Part shown: positions 25,344 through 34,238 of the stretch, one piece after another
Numbering within the stretch: the stretch's first letter is position 1
How the letters are laid out: each line of letters opens with the position of its first letter
DNA from: an uncultured Verrucomicrobiales bacterium
GTDB lineage: Bacteria > Verrucomicrobiota > Verrucomicrobiia > Verrucomicrobiales > Akkermansiaceae
Assembly: GCA_937928425.1 (NCBI GenBank)
Contig: CALFVL010000035.1
Location: 1-53,824 of the forward strand
DNA: 53,824 nucleotides
Reading direction: 5' to 3'
Translations under genes and position numbers: made by a program
The notes under the pieces: model-generated
Told to the model about the DNA's origin: nothing
Seen by the model: the letters and a program-made list of their open reading frames with translations, nothing else
Databases searched by the model: none

Positions 25344-26834
25344 TCACTCCCGCTTCTTCACGACATGATAGCGTAAGATATCACCCATCAGACCTTTACC
25401 TTCAAGGTCACTCGCACCGCTAAATTGGAGCGTATAAAGTCGCCGCTCGACAATCTCAGGAAGCTCTATTCGAAGCCTCGTTCCATCTTCAGAGAGAGCG
25501 TGCTGAAGCACTTCCACATCTCTCAGATCGACCTTCGGAGAACCATAATTAGCATGATAAGAGTAGGTGTGTCGGGAAATTTTCAACACAGGTGCCTCTT
25601 TGAGAGGTCTATTAAATGAAATTTCAAATCCATCTTTTAACAAGCTCACCCCCGTCGCAAGAAACGGGACCTTCTTGTTCCATGACACTTTTAAAAGTCC
25701 CTCTGCTCCCGCCCACTTCATGTGAGTTTTCCCAATCCAGAGACTTCCTGACTGGTCGAAAGTAAAACGATGATTTCCGATTCCAAGGGTATCGCTTTCG
25801 AGAAAAGGAATGAGTGTCCCTTGCAGGGTTCCTGCGACTTCTTCCGGCAAGAAGCGAATGAGGTTTTTCTGATTCATATCTCCAATTAGGAGCTCCCCCT
25901 TAGGAAGACCAAAGAGGCTTGGATCGATCGTATCAATTGGCTGAGTCGGTGAGTTTGCTAACTCCCCCTGAGGAAATAAAGCCGCCGCTGGGGTTCTCAT
26001 TTTTTCCAATTCTTCCGCCGATATCTTCAGAGGATCACGAGTCCACCCCTCCTTCCAAACCAGGGATGCCGGATGTCCGTAAAAGCCCCCCTCAGTAACA
26101 TGGTAAAGTGGACTGGTCCCTCGCCAATCACCCTGATTATCTGTGACCCATAGTCGGTCTTGCGAGTCCACGTGGATTCCGTTTGGAGAGCGAAAGCCAT
26201 AAGCGTAAACAGAGCTCTGTCCACTCGGGGTAATTTTTAAAACGCAGCCCCGGTATGGAACACGTGAATACATCCGCCCCGCCTTCCCTTTAATTTTTTT
26301 CCAATCCCCACCCAAATGAGAGGCGCGATCTAGCCCAATTTCTTTCCACGGACCACGGATTTTTTCCTGAATCCCCGCCCCATTCGAGGCGAGGTTCAGG
26401 CTAATATAATAATTCCCCTTCGAGTCCCTTGCAGGGCCATAGAGAAATTCATGATAATTCCCCGTGATTCCGAAATCATTACATAAGGTCTCGTACTCAT
26501 CCGCCACTCCATCTTGATCTGCATCACGAAGACGAGTTAACTCTGCCCACTGCGTAACTACTAATGAGCCATCGTCATCTTCTAAAATCCCTAATGGAAG
26601 AGACAGTCCCTGCGCAAAGAGCGACCAAGACTGGCTCTCTGGTGAATAGAGTTGAACCTCACCACTATTAAAACAGCAGGCAACTTTTCCATCTCTTAAA
26701 AGCGTCACTCCCCCCACTTGTTTATCGACTCCCGGAGGGGGTGAAATTTTTTCAAAGTGATAGTAGTCCTGCCACTCTTGTCCCAGAGAAAACCCGGTCG
26801 AGATAAGGAAAGATAATAAGAAATGCTTCATCAT
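25344..26834 (-). CDS. PVC-type sorbosone-dehydrogenase-like beta-propeller protein
   Basis: A 496-residue secreted protein (signal peptide about residues 1-18, HFLLSFLISTGFSLG) with six-bladed-propeller-like repeats. Segments such as GFRSPNGIHVDSQDRLWVTDNQGDW and EGGFYGHPASLVWKEGW are typical of the L-sorbosone/glucose dehydrogenase-like group of Planctomycetota and Verrucomicrobiota. The loop LRDADQDGVADEYETL resembles a calcium-binding loop. Characterised relatives oxidise sugars with PQQ and pass electrons to cytochromes, but the substrate here is unknown. The start overlaps the cytochrome c gene stop by 4 bases (ATGA, 26831-26834), supporting a shared transcript and a cytochrome electron acceptor. 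The last 90 residues are a separate beta domain. Activity is inferred from family, not proven. Confidence 0.82.
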   Translation of the reverse strand: MMKHFLLSFLISTGFSLGQEWQDYYHFEKISPPPGVDKQVGGVTLLRDGKVACCFNSGEVQLYSPESQSWSLFAQGLSLPLGILEDDDGSLVVTQWAELTRLRDADQDGVADEYETLCNDFGITGNYHEFLYGPARDSKGNYYISLNLASNGAGIQEKIRGPWKEIGLDRASHLGGDWKKIKGKAGRMYSRVPYRGCVLKITPSGQSSVYAYGFRSPNGIHVDSQDRLWVTDNQGDWRGTSPLYHVTEGGFYGHPASLVWKEGWTRDPLKISAEELEKMRTPAAALFPQGELANSPTQPIDTIDPSLFGLPKGELLIGDMNQKNLIRFLPEEVAGTLQGTLIPFLESDTLGIGNHRFTFDQSGSLWIGKTHMKWAGAEGLLKVSWNKKVPFLATGVSLLKDGFEISFNRPLKEAPVLKISRHTYSYHANYGSPKVDLRDVEVLQHALSEDGTRLRIELPEIVERRLYTLQFSGASDLEGKGLMGDILRYHVVKKRE

Positions 26835-27691
26835 TTAGTGAGAGTTAAAGTGAAAGACTTCGCCTCGTCGGCGCTTAAGGTGAGCTTCCCGTCTTGGAGA
26901 GAACCCTTATCAACGTTTAGCAGCGCAGTGCCCTCCCCAGAAAGGTCTAACACTATATCTTCTGTAAGATTTTGGATGGTGAAGCGGCGGGTCAGTTCCT
27001 TCGGGCGATTCCCTGCTGAGATCAGCTCACGAAACTCTACGGACCCGATCTTAAATCGAAACTCGGGATCTTTTTCAACGAGGCGATACCCTAAAAATTT
27101 AGGCTGTCCCATTCCTACAAAGAGCTGCTCCGCGCTTTCTCGGTAGTAAGGTTTATTGGGCAATTTAGCAGGCCTCCACATACTAAAGAGGGCCGTTTTA
27201 TCTCCTACATAAGCGTAGCGAAAACGACAGGCCTCAGTATCCCAGCACACAGTCAGCCCATTTTCTAAGACGATACCCACAGAGGCTGGGCTAGAGTCAG
27301 GCATCGAAGCACGCGCAACATAGGGCAGCGCCCGCTTGGGCTCCTTAAACTTAGGAAATACTTCCTTATTTTTCTTATTCTTTACCCCCTTCGTGACGGC
27401 CAAAAGATAGTCATGAATCGCAGAGAGCTCTACATCGGGCACGTGGGCCATCGATGGCATCTGGATCATCTTGGCATTCTTTTTCCCAGGAGTTTTAGCC
27501 CAAGTGATAAAGGCTTCCTTCTGCCCAGCTGGATAGGTCTCCGCCACCGTTACAAGAGATGGCCCGACCACCGCATTCGCCAATAGATGACAAGCCGCAC
27601 AGTGAATCTTAAAAGACTGTTCTCCCTTAGACTGCACTTGATCTTGTGCTGAGAGTGAGGAAATAAAAAAAAGAACTAAAAAATACTTCAT
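26831..27691 (-). CDS. secreted mono-heme cytochrome c with extra C-terminal domain
   Basis: A 286-residue protein with a signal peptide (MKYFLVLFFISSLSAQ) and a single CxxCH heme site (C31, C34, H35; CAACH). The heme domain covers about residues 20-105; methionines in MIQMPSMAH are candidates for the distal ligand. Residues about 125-286 form a second, beta-rich domain with no heme motif and a pattern such as MWRPAKLPNKPYYRES, seen in cytochromes beside PVC-type dehydrogenases. It probably accepts electrons from the propeller enzyme encoded just downstream, to which it is linked by a 4-base overlap. The upstream gap of 133 bases to glcD suggests its own promoter. Confidence 0.88.
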   Translation of the reverse strand: MKYFLVLFFISSLSAQDQVQSKGEQSFKIHCAACHLLANAVVGPSLVTVAETYPAGQKEAFITWAKTPGKKNAKMIQMPSMAHVPDVELSAIHDYLLAVTKGVKNKKNKEVFPKFKEPKRALPYVARASMPDSSPASVGIVLENGLTVCWDTEACRFRYAYVGDKTALFSMWRPAKLPNKPYYRESAEQLFVGMGQPKFLGYRLVEKDPEFRFKIGSVEFRELISAGNRPKELTRRFTIQNLTEDIVLDLSGEGTALLNVDKGSLQDGKLTLSADEAKSFTLTLTK

Positions 27692-27824
27692 CGAAAGTGA
27701 CTGGCCTTAAACTACGAATAATAAGAGCCAAATCTCACAGAAAATTTCAACAACTCTCTCGTAAAGTTTTCTAATCGGGTACCACGACTGAGGCCCACTG
27801 AGACACTTCACAGCAGGCTCTCTT

Positions 27825-29246
27825 CTAATCTAGAAACTTCCCGGGATTTAAAATCCCCTTCGGGTCTAGGGCGTTCTTCACTCGCAGATGTGTCGTAAAA
27901 CCTGAGTGTCCCAGTGCCTCCTTAATCCAGCGCTTCTTAGCTAAGCCCACTCCATGCTCACCCGTGATCACCCCCCCATTTTCTAGGACCCATTTAAAAA
28001 GAATATCTAATGCCGCGTCCGCCTTTTCCTGAACTAAAGGATCCTCATAATTCTCCACCATCAGATTCGTATGGATATTTCCATCCCCCGCGTGACCAAA
28101 ACAAGCCACCGGAATTCCCGTCTTATCTTCTAAACCGGCCGTAAATTCGGCGAGATCTACGAGCTTTGACCTAGGAACAACAATGTCTTCGTTCAGCTTC
28201 GTCAGACCTGTCGCCCTGAGTGAGTAAGAAAAATCCCGCCGTAACTGCCACACCTTTTCACAAGCCTCAGCGTCTCCGTGAAGCTCTACCACCAAAGCAC
28301 CTGCCCCTTCCAGAACCTTCCGTAGCTCCACTAACTCTCCCGCCACCGCCTGTTGCCGCCCATCAATCTCTACGATCAGATGCGCATCACCCTCCGGAAG
28401 ACAATCCTCCCCTAAGTAAGCTCGCGCCGCCTTCAGCGTAAACTGGTCAGTGATTTCAAGCGCCGAGGGTAAATGTCCCGCATTCAGCACGGCCTGCACC
28501 GCCCCCGCCGCCACGACGAAGTCCGGAAAAGTCGCGGTCAACATCGCCCGCACCTGCGGGTGTGGAATCATCCGCAGAGTCGCCTCCGTAATCACCCCTA
28601 GCATCCCCTCACTCCCCACAAATAAATGGAGAAGATCAAAACCCGTCTTATTTTTGTGACAACGCCCCCCTAACTTTAGCACCTCCCCATTTGCTAAAAC
28701 CACCTCAAGACCTAGCACATAATTCTTAGTCACCCCGTACTTGAGGCAACGGGGTCCACCTGCATTCGTCGCCAAATTCCCCCCGATCGAGCACTCTTTA
28801 AGAGAGGCCGGATCTGGTGGATAATACCACCCGATCTCACTTGCCCCGCTTTGTAGTTTCCCCAAAATCACTCCCGGCTGCGTGACAATCACCCCATCCT
28901 CAGGAGAAAGCTCGATCACCTGATTCATCCGCGCCAACGAGAGCGCGATTCCCCCCTTCACCGGCACACAGCCTCCCACATAGCCCACTCCGGCCCCACG
29001 TGTCGTCACTGGAATTTCACGTTCATTGGCAAATTTCATCACCTTGACCACATCATCACGGCACTCCGCAAAAACCACCACCTCCGGCAAATGAGAAAAA
29101 TTCCAGCGATCCTTCCCATGCTCCTCTAAAACCTCCGCCAGCGTAGAAACCTGCCCCTCACTCAAAAGTGCTCGTAACTCATCAATCACCCCGCCTGTTT
29201 CGCTTAAATTCCATGACAACTCAAGCCTATGCCACCTAGACTTCAC
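27825..29246 (-). CDS. glcD: FAD-binding oxidase, GlcD-type (glycolate/D-lactate oxidation)
   Basis: A 473-residue flavoenzyme of the FAD-linked oxidase family that oxidises 2-hydroxy acids such as glycolate or D-lactate. The FAD-binding domain contains TTRGAGVGYVGGCVP and GGNLATNAGGPRCLKYG. The C-terminal cap has CFGHAGDGNIHTN and ITGEHGVGLAKK, all standard for GlcD. No ATG lies before the conserved domain, so translation starts at a non-ATG codon. GTG at 29246 gives a 473-residue protein, but a downstream TTG is possible. GlcE and GlcF genes are not adjacent, so either they are elsewhere or this is a stand-alone dehydrogenase. It may feed electrons to a quinone. Confidence 0.85.
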   Translation of the reverse strand: MKSRWHRLELSWNLSETGGVIDELRALLSEGQVSTLAEVLEEHGKDRWNFSHLPEVVVFAECRDDVVKVMKFANEREIPVTTRGAGVGYVGGCVPVKGGIALSLARMNQVIELSPEDGVIVTQPGVILGKLQSGASEIGWYYPPDPASLKECSIGGNLATNAGGPRCLKYGVTKNYVLGLEVVLANGEVLKLGGRCHKNKTGFDLLHLFVGSEGMLGVITEATLRMIPHPQVRAMLTATFPDFVVAAGAVQAVLNAGHLPSALEITDQFTLKAARAYLGEDCLPEGDAHLIVEIDGRQQAVAGELVELRKVLEGAGALVVELHGDAEACEKVWQLRRDFSYSLRATGLTKLNEDIVVPRSKLVDLAEFTAGLEDKTGIPVACFGHAGDGNIHTNLMVENYEDPLVQEKADAALDILFKWVLENGGVITGEHGVGLAKKRWIKEALGHSGFTTHLRVKNALDPKGILNPGKFLD

Positions 29247-29298
29247 CTACTAAAGAACCTCCAATAAACCATCACCCCCTCGCCTGAGCCCATAAAAC

Positions 29299-29709
29299 AT
29301 GTTAGAAAAACTCCTCCTCATTCAGCTCATCGCCTGCGCTGCCATGACCGGTATCATCTGGATGGTCCAAGTCTCCACCTATCCCCTCTTCAGCTACCTA
29401 GAGGAGCACAGCTTCCACGACTACCACCACCGCTACACTCAGAAGGTCAGCTACGTCATCGCCCCCATCATGTTTCTAGAAGCCATCACCTGCGCAGCCT
29501 GTCTTCTCCTCGGAAACTGGGTAGCCCACCTTCTGCCAACCCTCCTCCTAGCTCTCATTTGGGCCTCCACCGCCTTCATCCAAGTTCCCCAACACCGTAA
29601 ACTCACTCCCCATAACAGCCCAGCCCTCGTCCGCTCGAACTGGATCCGCACCATCGCCTGGACAGCTCGCCTTAGCTACCTAGCCCTCCTCTTTCACACT
29701 AAAAATTAA
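29299..29709 (+). CDS. small four-helix membrane protein, DUF1772-like
   Basis: A 136-residue integral membrane protein with four predicted helices, starting MLEKLLLIQLIACAAMTGII. The segment WMVQVSTYPLFSYL followed by FHDYHHRYTQK recalls the 'QVxxYPLF...F..YH..Y' pattern of small integral membrane proteins related to DUF1772. I am not sure of the family. The function is unknown. It is divergent from glcD (52 bases between starts). Its last 11 bases overlap the convergent MBOAT gene, so both stop codons share sequence. Confidence 0.65.
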   Translation: MLEKLLLIQLIACAAMTGIIWMVQVSTYPLFSYLEEHSFHDYHHRYTQKVSYVIAPIMFLEAITCAACLLLGNWVAHLLPTLLLALIWASTAFIQVPQHRKLTPHNSPALVRSNWIRTIAWTARLSYLALLFHTKN

Positions 29710-31060
29710 AATAGATAAACCCTCCCTCCATTGCCGGAGAGAGAAAGAAAATCCCTACGATCAAAAAAAGCTGAACCCAGCGGTTAAGTAGGACATCGTA
29801 AAAAACTCCACGACGTAAAGAAATCTCCTCAGCGAGCATCACCAAGATCACGAGTAACACAATCACTCCAGCGAGAATCAGATTTTTTTGATCTCCAAAA
29901 ATAACAAGCATAGCCTCTAAGCTTAATTGATAGGCTGAGAAATCAGTGAGTAATCTTAAATCACCCAAAGCGAACTCCCAGCTCGTTTCTTTGAAAAAAA
30001 TCCAAGAAATCGTGACGAAGCTCATCGTCACAAACCAAGAAATCAATCGAGGTAACTGAAAACTCCCCATTAACACACAGGAGAGGACTGCCACCCCGTG
30101 TAAACCACCCCAAACTAAAAAATTCCAACCAGCACCATGCCAAAGCCCTGAGACTAAAAACACCACCAAAAGATTCACCCCTAAAAACCCCTTACGGCTC
30201 CCCCCCATCGGAAAATAGAGATAATCACGGAACCAACGTGATAAAGTCACATGCCACTGCCGCCAAAACTCTTGTAAATTACGAGCAAGGTAAGGGCTCC
30301 TAAAATTTAAAGTCAACCTGACACCCAAAGCCCTCGCCAACCCTAGCGCGATAAAAGAATAACCTGCGAAATCAAAATAAATTCGAAAGGTGAAAAAGAC
30401 TGCCTCTAGCCAAACTTGCACCGCATTCACCGCCACCTCCCTCATCTCTGAATCAATCAAAGCTAAGTTTTCCGCCAAAACCAGTTTCAGAAATAAGCCC
30501 AGCACAATCCACGGAATCCCACCTTCCACATCCTCACGTCGAAGCACAAATTTCAAACCCTCCACCTGTGGTAAGAGATCCTTCCGACGCTCGATCGGGC
30601 CTGCGACAATTTGCGGGAAAAAACTCGCAAAATTAAAATAATCAACCAGCCCTGTCCTCTCGCCACCTCGCCGAAAACTATCAATCACGAAGGAAAGAAT
30701 CTGAAAGGTATAAAAAGAAATCCCCATCGGAATGAACGCCTGAATAAGGGAGCGTTCTCCCGAAAAAATTTCAGCCAAAAATCCCCCGTATTTATAATAC
30801 GTCAAAGGAGCAAGCATCAGCACCCCTACCAAAAAAAGCTGATCTCGCCTCCAACAGAAAAGACCTACATAACCGATGGCCGCAACCCACCCGAAAATTG
30901 CCACCGTCTCCAGGCTCTCCATTCCCAGCAAAAATAAACTCAGCACAAGAAAGGCAAATCGGTCATACCTGCGAGAACCTCGAAACCCCAAACGCAGTAG
31001 AGAAAGAAACGCGAAACCCAGCACGAGAGACGCCCAAAATGTCAGTGACGTAAAATTCAT
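29699..31060 (-). CDS. MBOAT-family O-acyltransferase (AlgI-like)
   Basis: A 453-residue polytopic membrane enzyme of the MBOAT family, resembling AlgI, DltB and PatA. It moves acyl groups, usually acetyl, across the inner membrane for transfer to polysaccharides. The landmarks are NLQEFWRQWHVTLSRWFRDY, YFPMGGSRKG, and VSGLWHGAGWNFLVWGGLHG with the catalytic histidine in LWHGAGW. Around ten hydrophobic segments are present. Its start overlaps the stop of the SGNH-like gene by 4 bases (ATGA), a typical MBOAT/partner pair. The usual polysaccharide synthase genes are not nearby, so the acylated polymer is unknown. Confidence 0.92.
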   Translation of the reverse strand: MNFTSLTFWASLVLGFAFLSLLRLGFRGSRRYDRFAFLVLSLFLLGMESLETVAIFGWVAAIGYVGLFCWRRDQLFLVGVLMLAPLTYYKYGGFLAEIFSGERSLIQAFIPMGISFYTFQILSFVIDSFRRGGERTGLVDYFNFASFFPQIVAGPIERRKDLLPQVEGLKFVLRREDVEGGIPWIVLGLFLKLVLAENLALIDSEMREVAVNAVQVWLEAVFFTFRIYFDFAGYSFIALGLARALGVRLTLNFRSPYLARNLQEFWRQWHVTLSRWFRDYLYFPMGGSRKGFLGVNLLVVFLVSGLWHGAGWNFLVWGGLHGVAVLSCVLMGSFQLPRLISWFVTMSFVTISWIFFKETSWEFALGDLRLLTDFSAYQLSLEAMLVIFGDQKNLILAGVIVLLVILVMLAEEISLRRGVFYDVLLNRWVQLFLIVGIFFLSPAMEGGFIYFNF

Positions 31061-32037
31061 TTCTCCTCTGCAAGGGCCAGATTCAAAGCCTCTCCAAGAG
31101 CCTGTGAGCGGAAACGCCCACCCTTCTCCGTCATATGGAATCCACTATCTAAGAAAAGATCATTATCTCCCACCGCCCCCATCATGGCATCTCGCAGCAC
31201 TGGCAGATATTTCTCAATTTTACTCAGATAAGCATCATGCTCCACCCTCTGGTCCGCCAAAGACCGCTCATCGTAGGACTCCCACGGGAGAGTATAAAAA
31301 ACTCGTATCCCATTTTTTCGCGCATACTGGCCCATCCGTCTCAAGTCTTCTTGGACAGCTAGCTCATCAGCCCATTGACTCATCTTTTGGAAGGACTGCC
31401 TATCGGGATTTGCCTGATCCACCACCACTGAGAGAGTCCCATTTTCTCTCATCCCTTCCATCTCATAGAGATACATTGGCCCAGGCTTTAGCAACTTCGC
31501 GCACAGCACTCCCATAAATCTCGCCCCCGGTTTAAGTGCTTTTATCTTCTCAAGAAAGGGCTTCTCGTAAAGCGCTCCTTTGAAAACCCCTCTCCCACAA
31601 CCGCGAACTCCCATTGATAAATCCATTTTTACCGCCAGCGGGGTCATTCGCCCTTCCCCGCCTCGGAAAATCCCTGGCTCCACTTGTAGAATGACAATAT
31701 CACCCCTCTTCGCATGAGCCGTCGCTAGATCCACTAGGTAACGATAGCCCATCCCTGCAGAACCTCCCAAATTCACAGCCTGAAAACCAGTGACCTCACC
31801 TAAGACATCCGGATGCACTGAAAATGAACAACTTGATCCCCCACCCACGAAAATCACTGGCTCACCCTGCGCACGCTCCCTCGCAAGCTTCGCCCTCATT
31901 TCTCGATCTCGAAGAACCTCCCTCCAAAAAACCGCCTCAGGATCAGCAAAGTAAGAAATCCCAGAAGCAGCACCCCACATTAACAACGCAAGGACCAAAG
32001 TCACCGGCCACCGCCATACTTTCCTCTCAAATTTCAT
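31057..32037 (-). CDS. membrane-anchored SGNH-like O-acetyltransferase partner (AlgJ/AlgX-like)
   Basis: A 326-residue protein with one N-terminal membrane helix (about residues 10-31) and an extracytoplasmic SGNH-hydrolase-like domain. GGGSSCSFSVHP carries the likely nucleophile serine. A C-terminal FLDSGFHMTEKG supplies the D..H pair. LGGSAGMGYRYLVDLA is in the region of the oxyanion block. In MBOAT pairs such as AlgI with AlgJ/AlgX, or DltB with DltD, such partners complete acetyl transfer to a polymer. The frame opens at GTG 32058, but I use ATG 32037, as it precedes the membrane helix directly. It is coupled to the MBOAT gene by a 4-base overlap and divergent from nadB. Confidence 0.82.
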   Translation of the reverse strand: MKFERKVWRWPVTLVLALLMWGAASGISYFADPEAVFWREVLRDREMRAKLARERAQGEPVIFVGGGSSCSFSVHPDVLGEVTGFQAVNLGGSAGMGYRYLVDLATAHAKRGDIVILQVEPGIFRGGEGRMTPLAVKMDLSMGVRGCGRGVFKGALYEKPFLEKIKALKPGARFMGVLCAKLLKPGPMYLYEMEGMRENGTLSVVVDQANPDRQSFQKMSQWADELAVQEDLRRMGQYARKNGIRVFYTLPWESYDERSLADQRVEHDAYLSKIEKYLPVLRDAMMGAVGDNDLFLDSGFHMTEKGGRFRSQALGEALNLALAEEK

Positions 32038-32213
32038 CACTGGACTGAAAAAACCCACCCCCGCAACCTATAAAGCGATAAAATAACTCCAATATTTTTT
32101 CCAAGCTAAGCGAAAAAATTCAACCTCTGGACTCACTATCGCTAAACCAGATGGTGAACAAGCTGCTAAATCCAATTGCCAAGCCCCGCTTTCGGACCGA
32201 TCTTCCCCCTACC

Positions 32214-33830
32214 ATGACCGACTTTCTCGTGATCGGCTCCGGCATTGCTGGCCTCTCCTTCGCCCTCAAGGCTGCCCAGCATGGGAGCGTCACCGTCATC
32301 ACCAAAGGGAAGCTCCTTGAATCGAACACTGCTTGGGCACAAGGCGGCATCTCCGCTGTCCTCCCTGAAGGGCTGCGTGACCCTAGCGACAGCTGCGCAA
32401 AGCACAGCGCAGACACCCTCGATGCAGGCGCCGGACTCTGCGACGAAGAAGCCGTGCGCGTCATCATTGAAGAAGGAGCAGAAACGATCGACGAGCTCGT
32501 CACATGGGGGACCGATTTTGACAAAAATCACAACAGCCCAGACCGCTACTCCTTAGGTAAAGAAGGCGGCCACTCAGAACGCCGCATTCTCCATGCTAAA
32601 GACACCACCGGCCGTGAAATCGCCACCTCCCTCATCGAGGCTGCCAAAAAAGACCAAAACATCACCCTCCTAGAAAACCACTACGCGATCGACCTCATCA
32701 CCACCGGTAAACTCGGCTCCGTGACTGATGACCGCATCCTAGGTGCCTACGTCCTAGACACCACATCACAGCAGGTCAAAGTCATCCAGTCACCGCGCGT
32801 CATCCTCGCCACCGGAGGCTGTGGGAAAAGCTACCTCTACACCACAAATCCGGACTCCGCTACCGGAGACGGCCTCGCCATGTCATGGCGAGCTGGGGCC
32901 TCCATCGCGAATATGGAATTTATCCAGTTCCACCCCACCTGTTTCTACAACCCCGCCGCCACCGGCCCCGAGGCACGCTCCTTCCTCGTCTCTGAGGCCG
33001 TTCGCGGTGAAGGTGCCATTTTGGTAAATGCTGAGGGCCACCAGTTCGTAAAAGACCATGATCCCCGCGGATCTCTTGCCCCTCGTGATATCGTCGCCCG
33101 TGCCATCGATACCGAGATTAAGCGCACTGGCGCTACCTGCGTATACCTCGATGTCTCCCCCCTCGGCAGCACCTTCCCAGAACGCTTCCCCTTCATCCAT
33201 AAAACCCTCCTCCAGTTCGGTCATAATGCCCTAGAAAAAGCCATTCCCGTAGTTCCCGCCGCACATTACCAGTGCGGTGGAGTCGTCACTGACCTCCAAG
33301 GAAAGACCTCGATCCGTGGACTCTACGCCATCGGAGAAGTCGCCTGCACTGGCCTTCACGGCGCAAATCGCCTCGCCTCAAACAGCCTGCTAGAAGGGAA
33401 CGTCATGGCGCGCCGCGCCCTTGCCGAGATCATGCGCCTCTACCCCCCCGGCAAGGAAGTCCCATCACCTCCTACCATCCCTGATTGGGAAAGCGGAAAT
33501 GCCGCCCCTCCAGATGAACTCGTAAACATCTATCATGCGTGGGATGAACTCCGGCGCACCATGCAAGACTACGTCTCAATCGTCCGCACCGATAACCGCC
33601 TCCGCCGGGCAGGTTCTCGTTTAAAAAATCTCCGTAAAGAAGTGAAAGAATTCTACTGGGGATATACCCTCACCCCTGACATTTTAGAGCTCCGTAACCT
33701 CGTCGCCACCGCCTCTATCATCGTAGACTCAGCCCTCTTGCGCAAGGAGTCACGCGGCTCCCACCACACCCTAGACTACCCTAAGCGTGAAGAACGCTTT
33801 GACCAAGCCACCGTCCTCAGACGCTTCTAG
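32214..33830 (+). CDS. nadB: L-aspartate oxidase
   Basis: A 538-residue flavoprotein that oxidises L-aspartate to iminoaspartate, the first step of de novo NAD synthesis. The FAD site DFLVIGSGIAGLSFALKAA opens the protein. NTAWAQGGISAVL, GREIATSLI, and VVPAAHYQCGGVVTDLQG, followed by GLYAIGEVACTGLHGANRLASNS, are the NadB signature. These distinguish it from SdhA/FrdA. I chose ATG 32214, because upstream ATG 32151 adds 21 residues with no homology. nadA and nadC are not in the window, but NAD synthetase lies 1.5 kb downstream at 35358. The gene is divergent from the SGNH gene. Confidence 0.95.
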   Translation: MTDFLVIGSGIAGLSFALKAAQHGSVTVITKGKLLESNTAWAQGGISAVLPEGLRDPSDSCAKHSADTLDAGAGLCDEEAVRVIIEEGAETIDELVTWGTDFDKNHNSPDRYSLGKEGGHSERRILHAKDTTGREIATSLIEAAKKDQNITLLENHYAIDLITTGKLGSVTDDRILGAYVLDTTSQQVKVIQSPRVILATGGCGKSYLYTTNPDSATGDGLAMSWRAGASIANMEFIQFHPTCFYNPAATGPEARSFLVSEAVRGEGAILVNAEGHQFVKDHDPRGSLAPRDIVARAIDTEIKRTGATCVYLDVSPLGSTFPERFPFIHKTLLQFGHNALEKAIPVVPAAHYQCGGVVTDLQGKTSIRGLYAIGEVACTGLHGANRLASNSLLEGNVMARRALAEIMRLYPPGKEVPSPPTIPDWESGNAAPPDELVNIYHAWDELRRTMQDYVSIVRTDNRLRRAGSRLKNLRKEVKEFYWGYTLTPDILELRNLVATASIIVDSALLRKESRGSHHTLDYPKREERFDQATVLRRF

Positions 33831-33842
33831 CCCTAAAAGAAC

Positions 33843-34139
33843 TTAAAGCTGATATTCCCCATCCTCATCAGTACCATACCACCCCAGTTCGCGGAAAGCC
33901 GTAATGATTGGAATCTCAAGGTGATCATCCTCTCCCTCGGAAAACTCCACCGTGGCAGAGCGTGTCATGCCACGCTCAGAAGAAATGCTGATCACCGTCT
34001 TATGAGGAGGAAGATTAATCCAATCTCCCCAATCCTTCTTATCATGCACTGGCTCTAAACCTGCAGACTGCAAGGACGAGACGACTTGCTTAATGGATGA
34101 GGCCTTTTCAGTTTCGGGTAAATGTAAAACGGTTTCCAT
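33843..34139 (-). CDS. hypothetical small soluble protein
   Basis: A 98-residue acidic protein I do not recognise. It has no signal peptide or membrane helix. Segments include HKTVISISSERGMTRSATVEFSEGED and a C-terminal AFRELGWYGTDEDGEYQ. The aromatic-rich C-terminus and beta-like middle suggest a compact cytoplasmic fold. The gene is complete, starts with ATG, and sits convergent to nadB with 12 bases between stops. Because it is short and has no family match, it is a hypothetical, but its coding bias fits neighbouring minus-strand genes. Confidence 0.62.
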   Translation of the reverse strand: METVLHLPETEKASSIKQVVSSLQSAGLEPVHDKKDWGDWINLPPHKTVISISSERGMTRSATVEFSEGEDDHLEIPIITAFRELGWYGTDEDGEYQL

Positions 34140-34238
34140 AAATGATATGAATGCTAAAGAGGACTTTCACCGAGAAAAGGGGGAACGCGCAAGGGCGAAA
34201 GAGACACTTTCTTAATTTTTATCAAAAAAATCCTCCTT

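Noticed and set aside
32151-32213. Upstream ATG for nadB
   Set aside because: The family begins at MTDFLVIG (32214).
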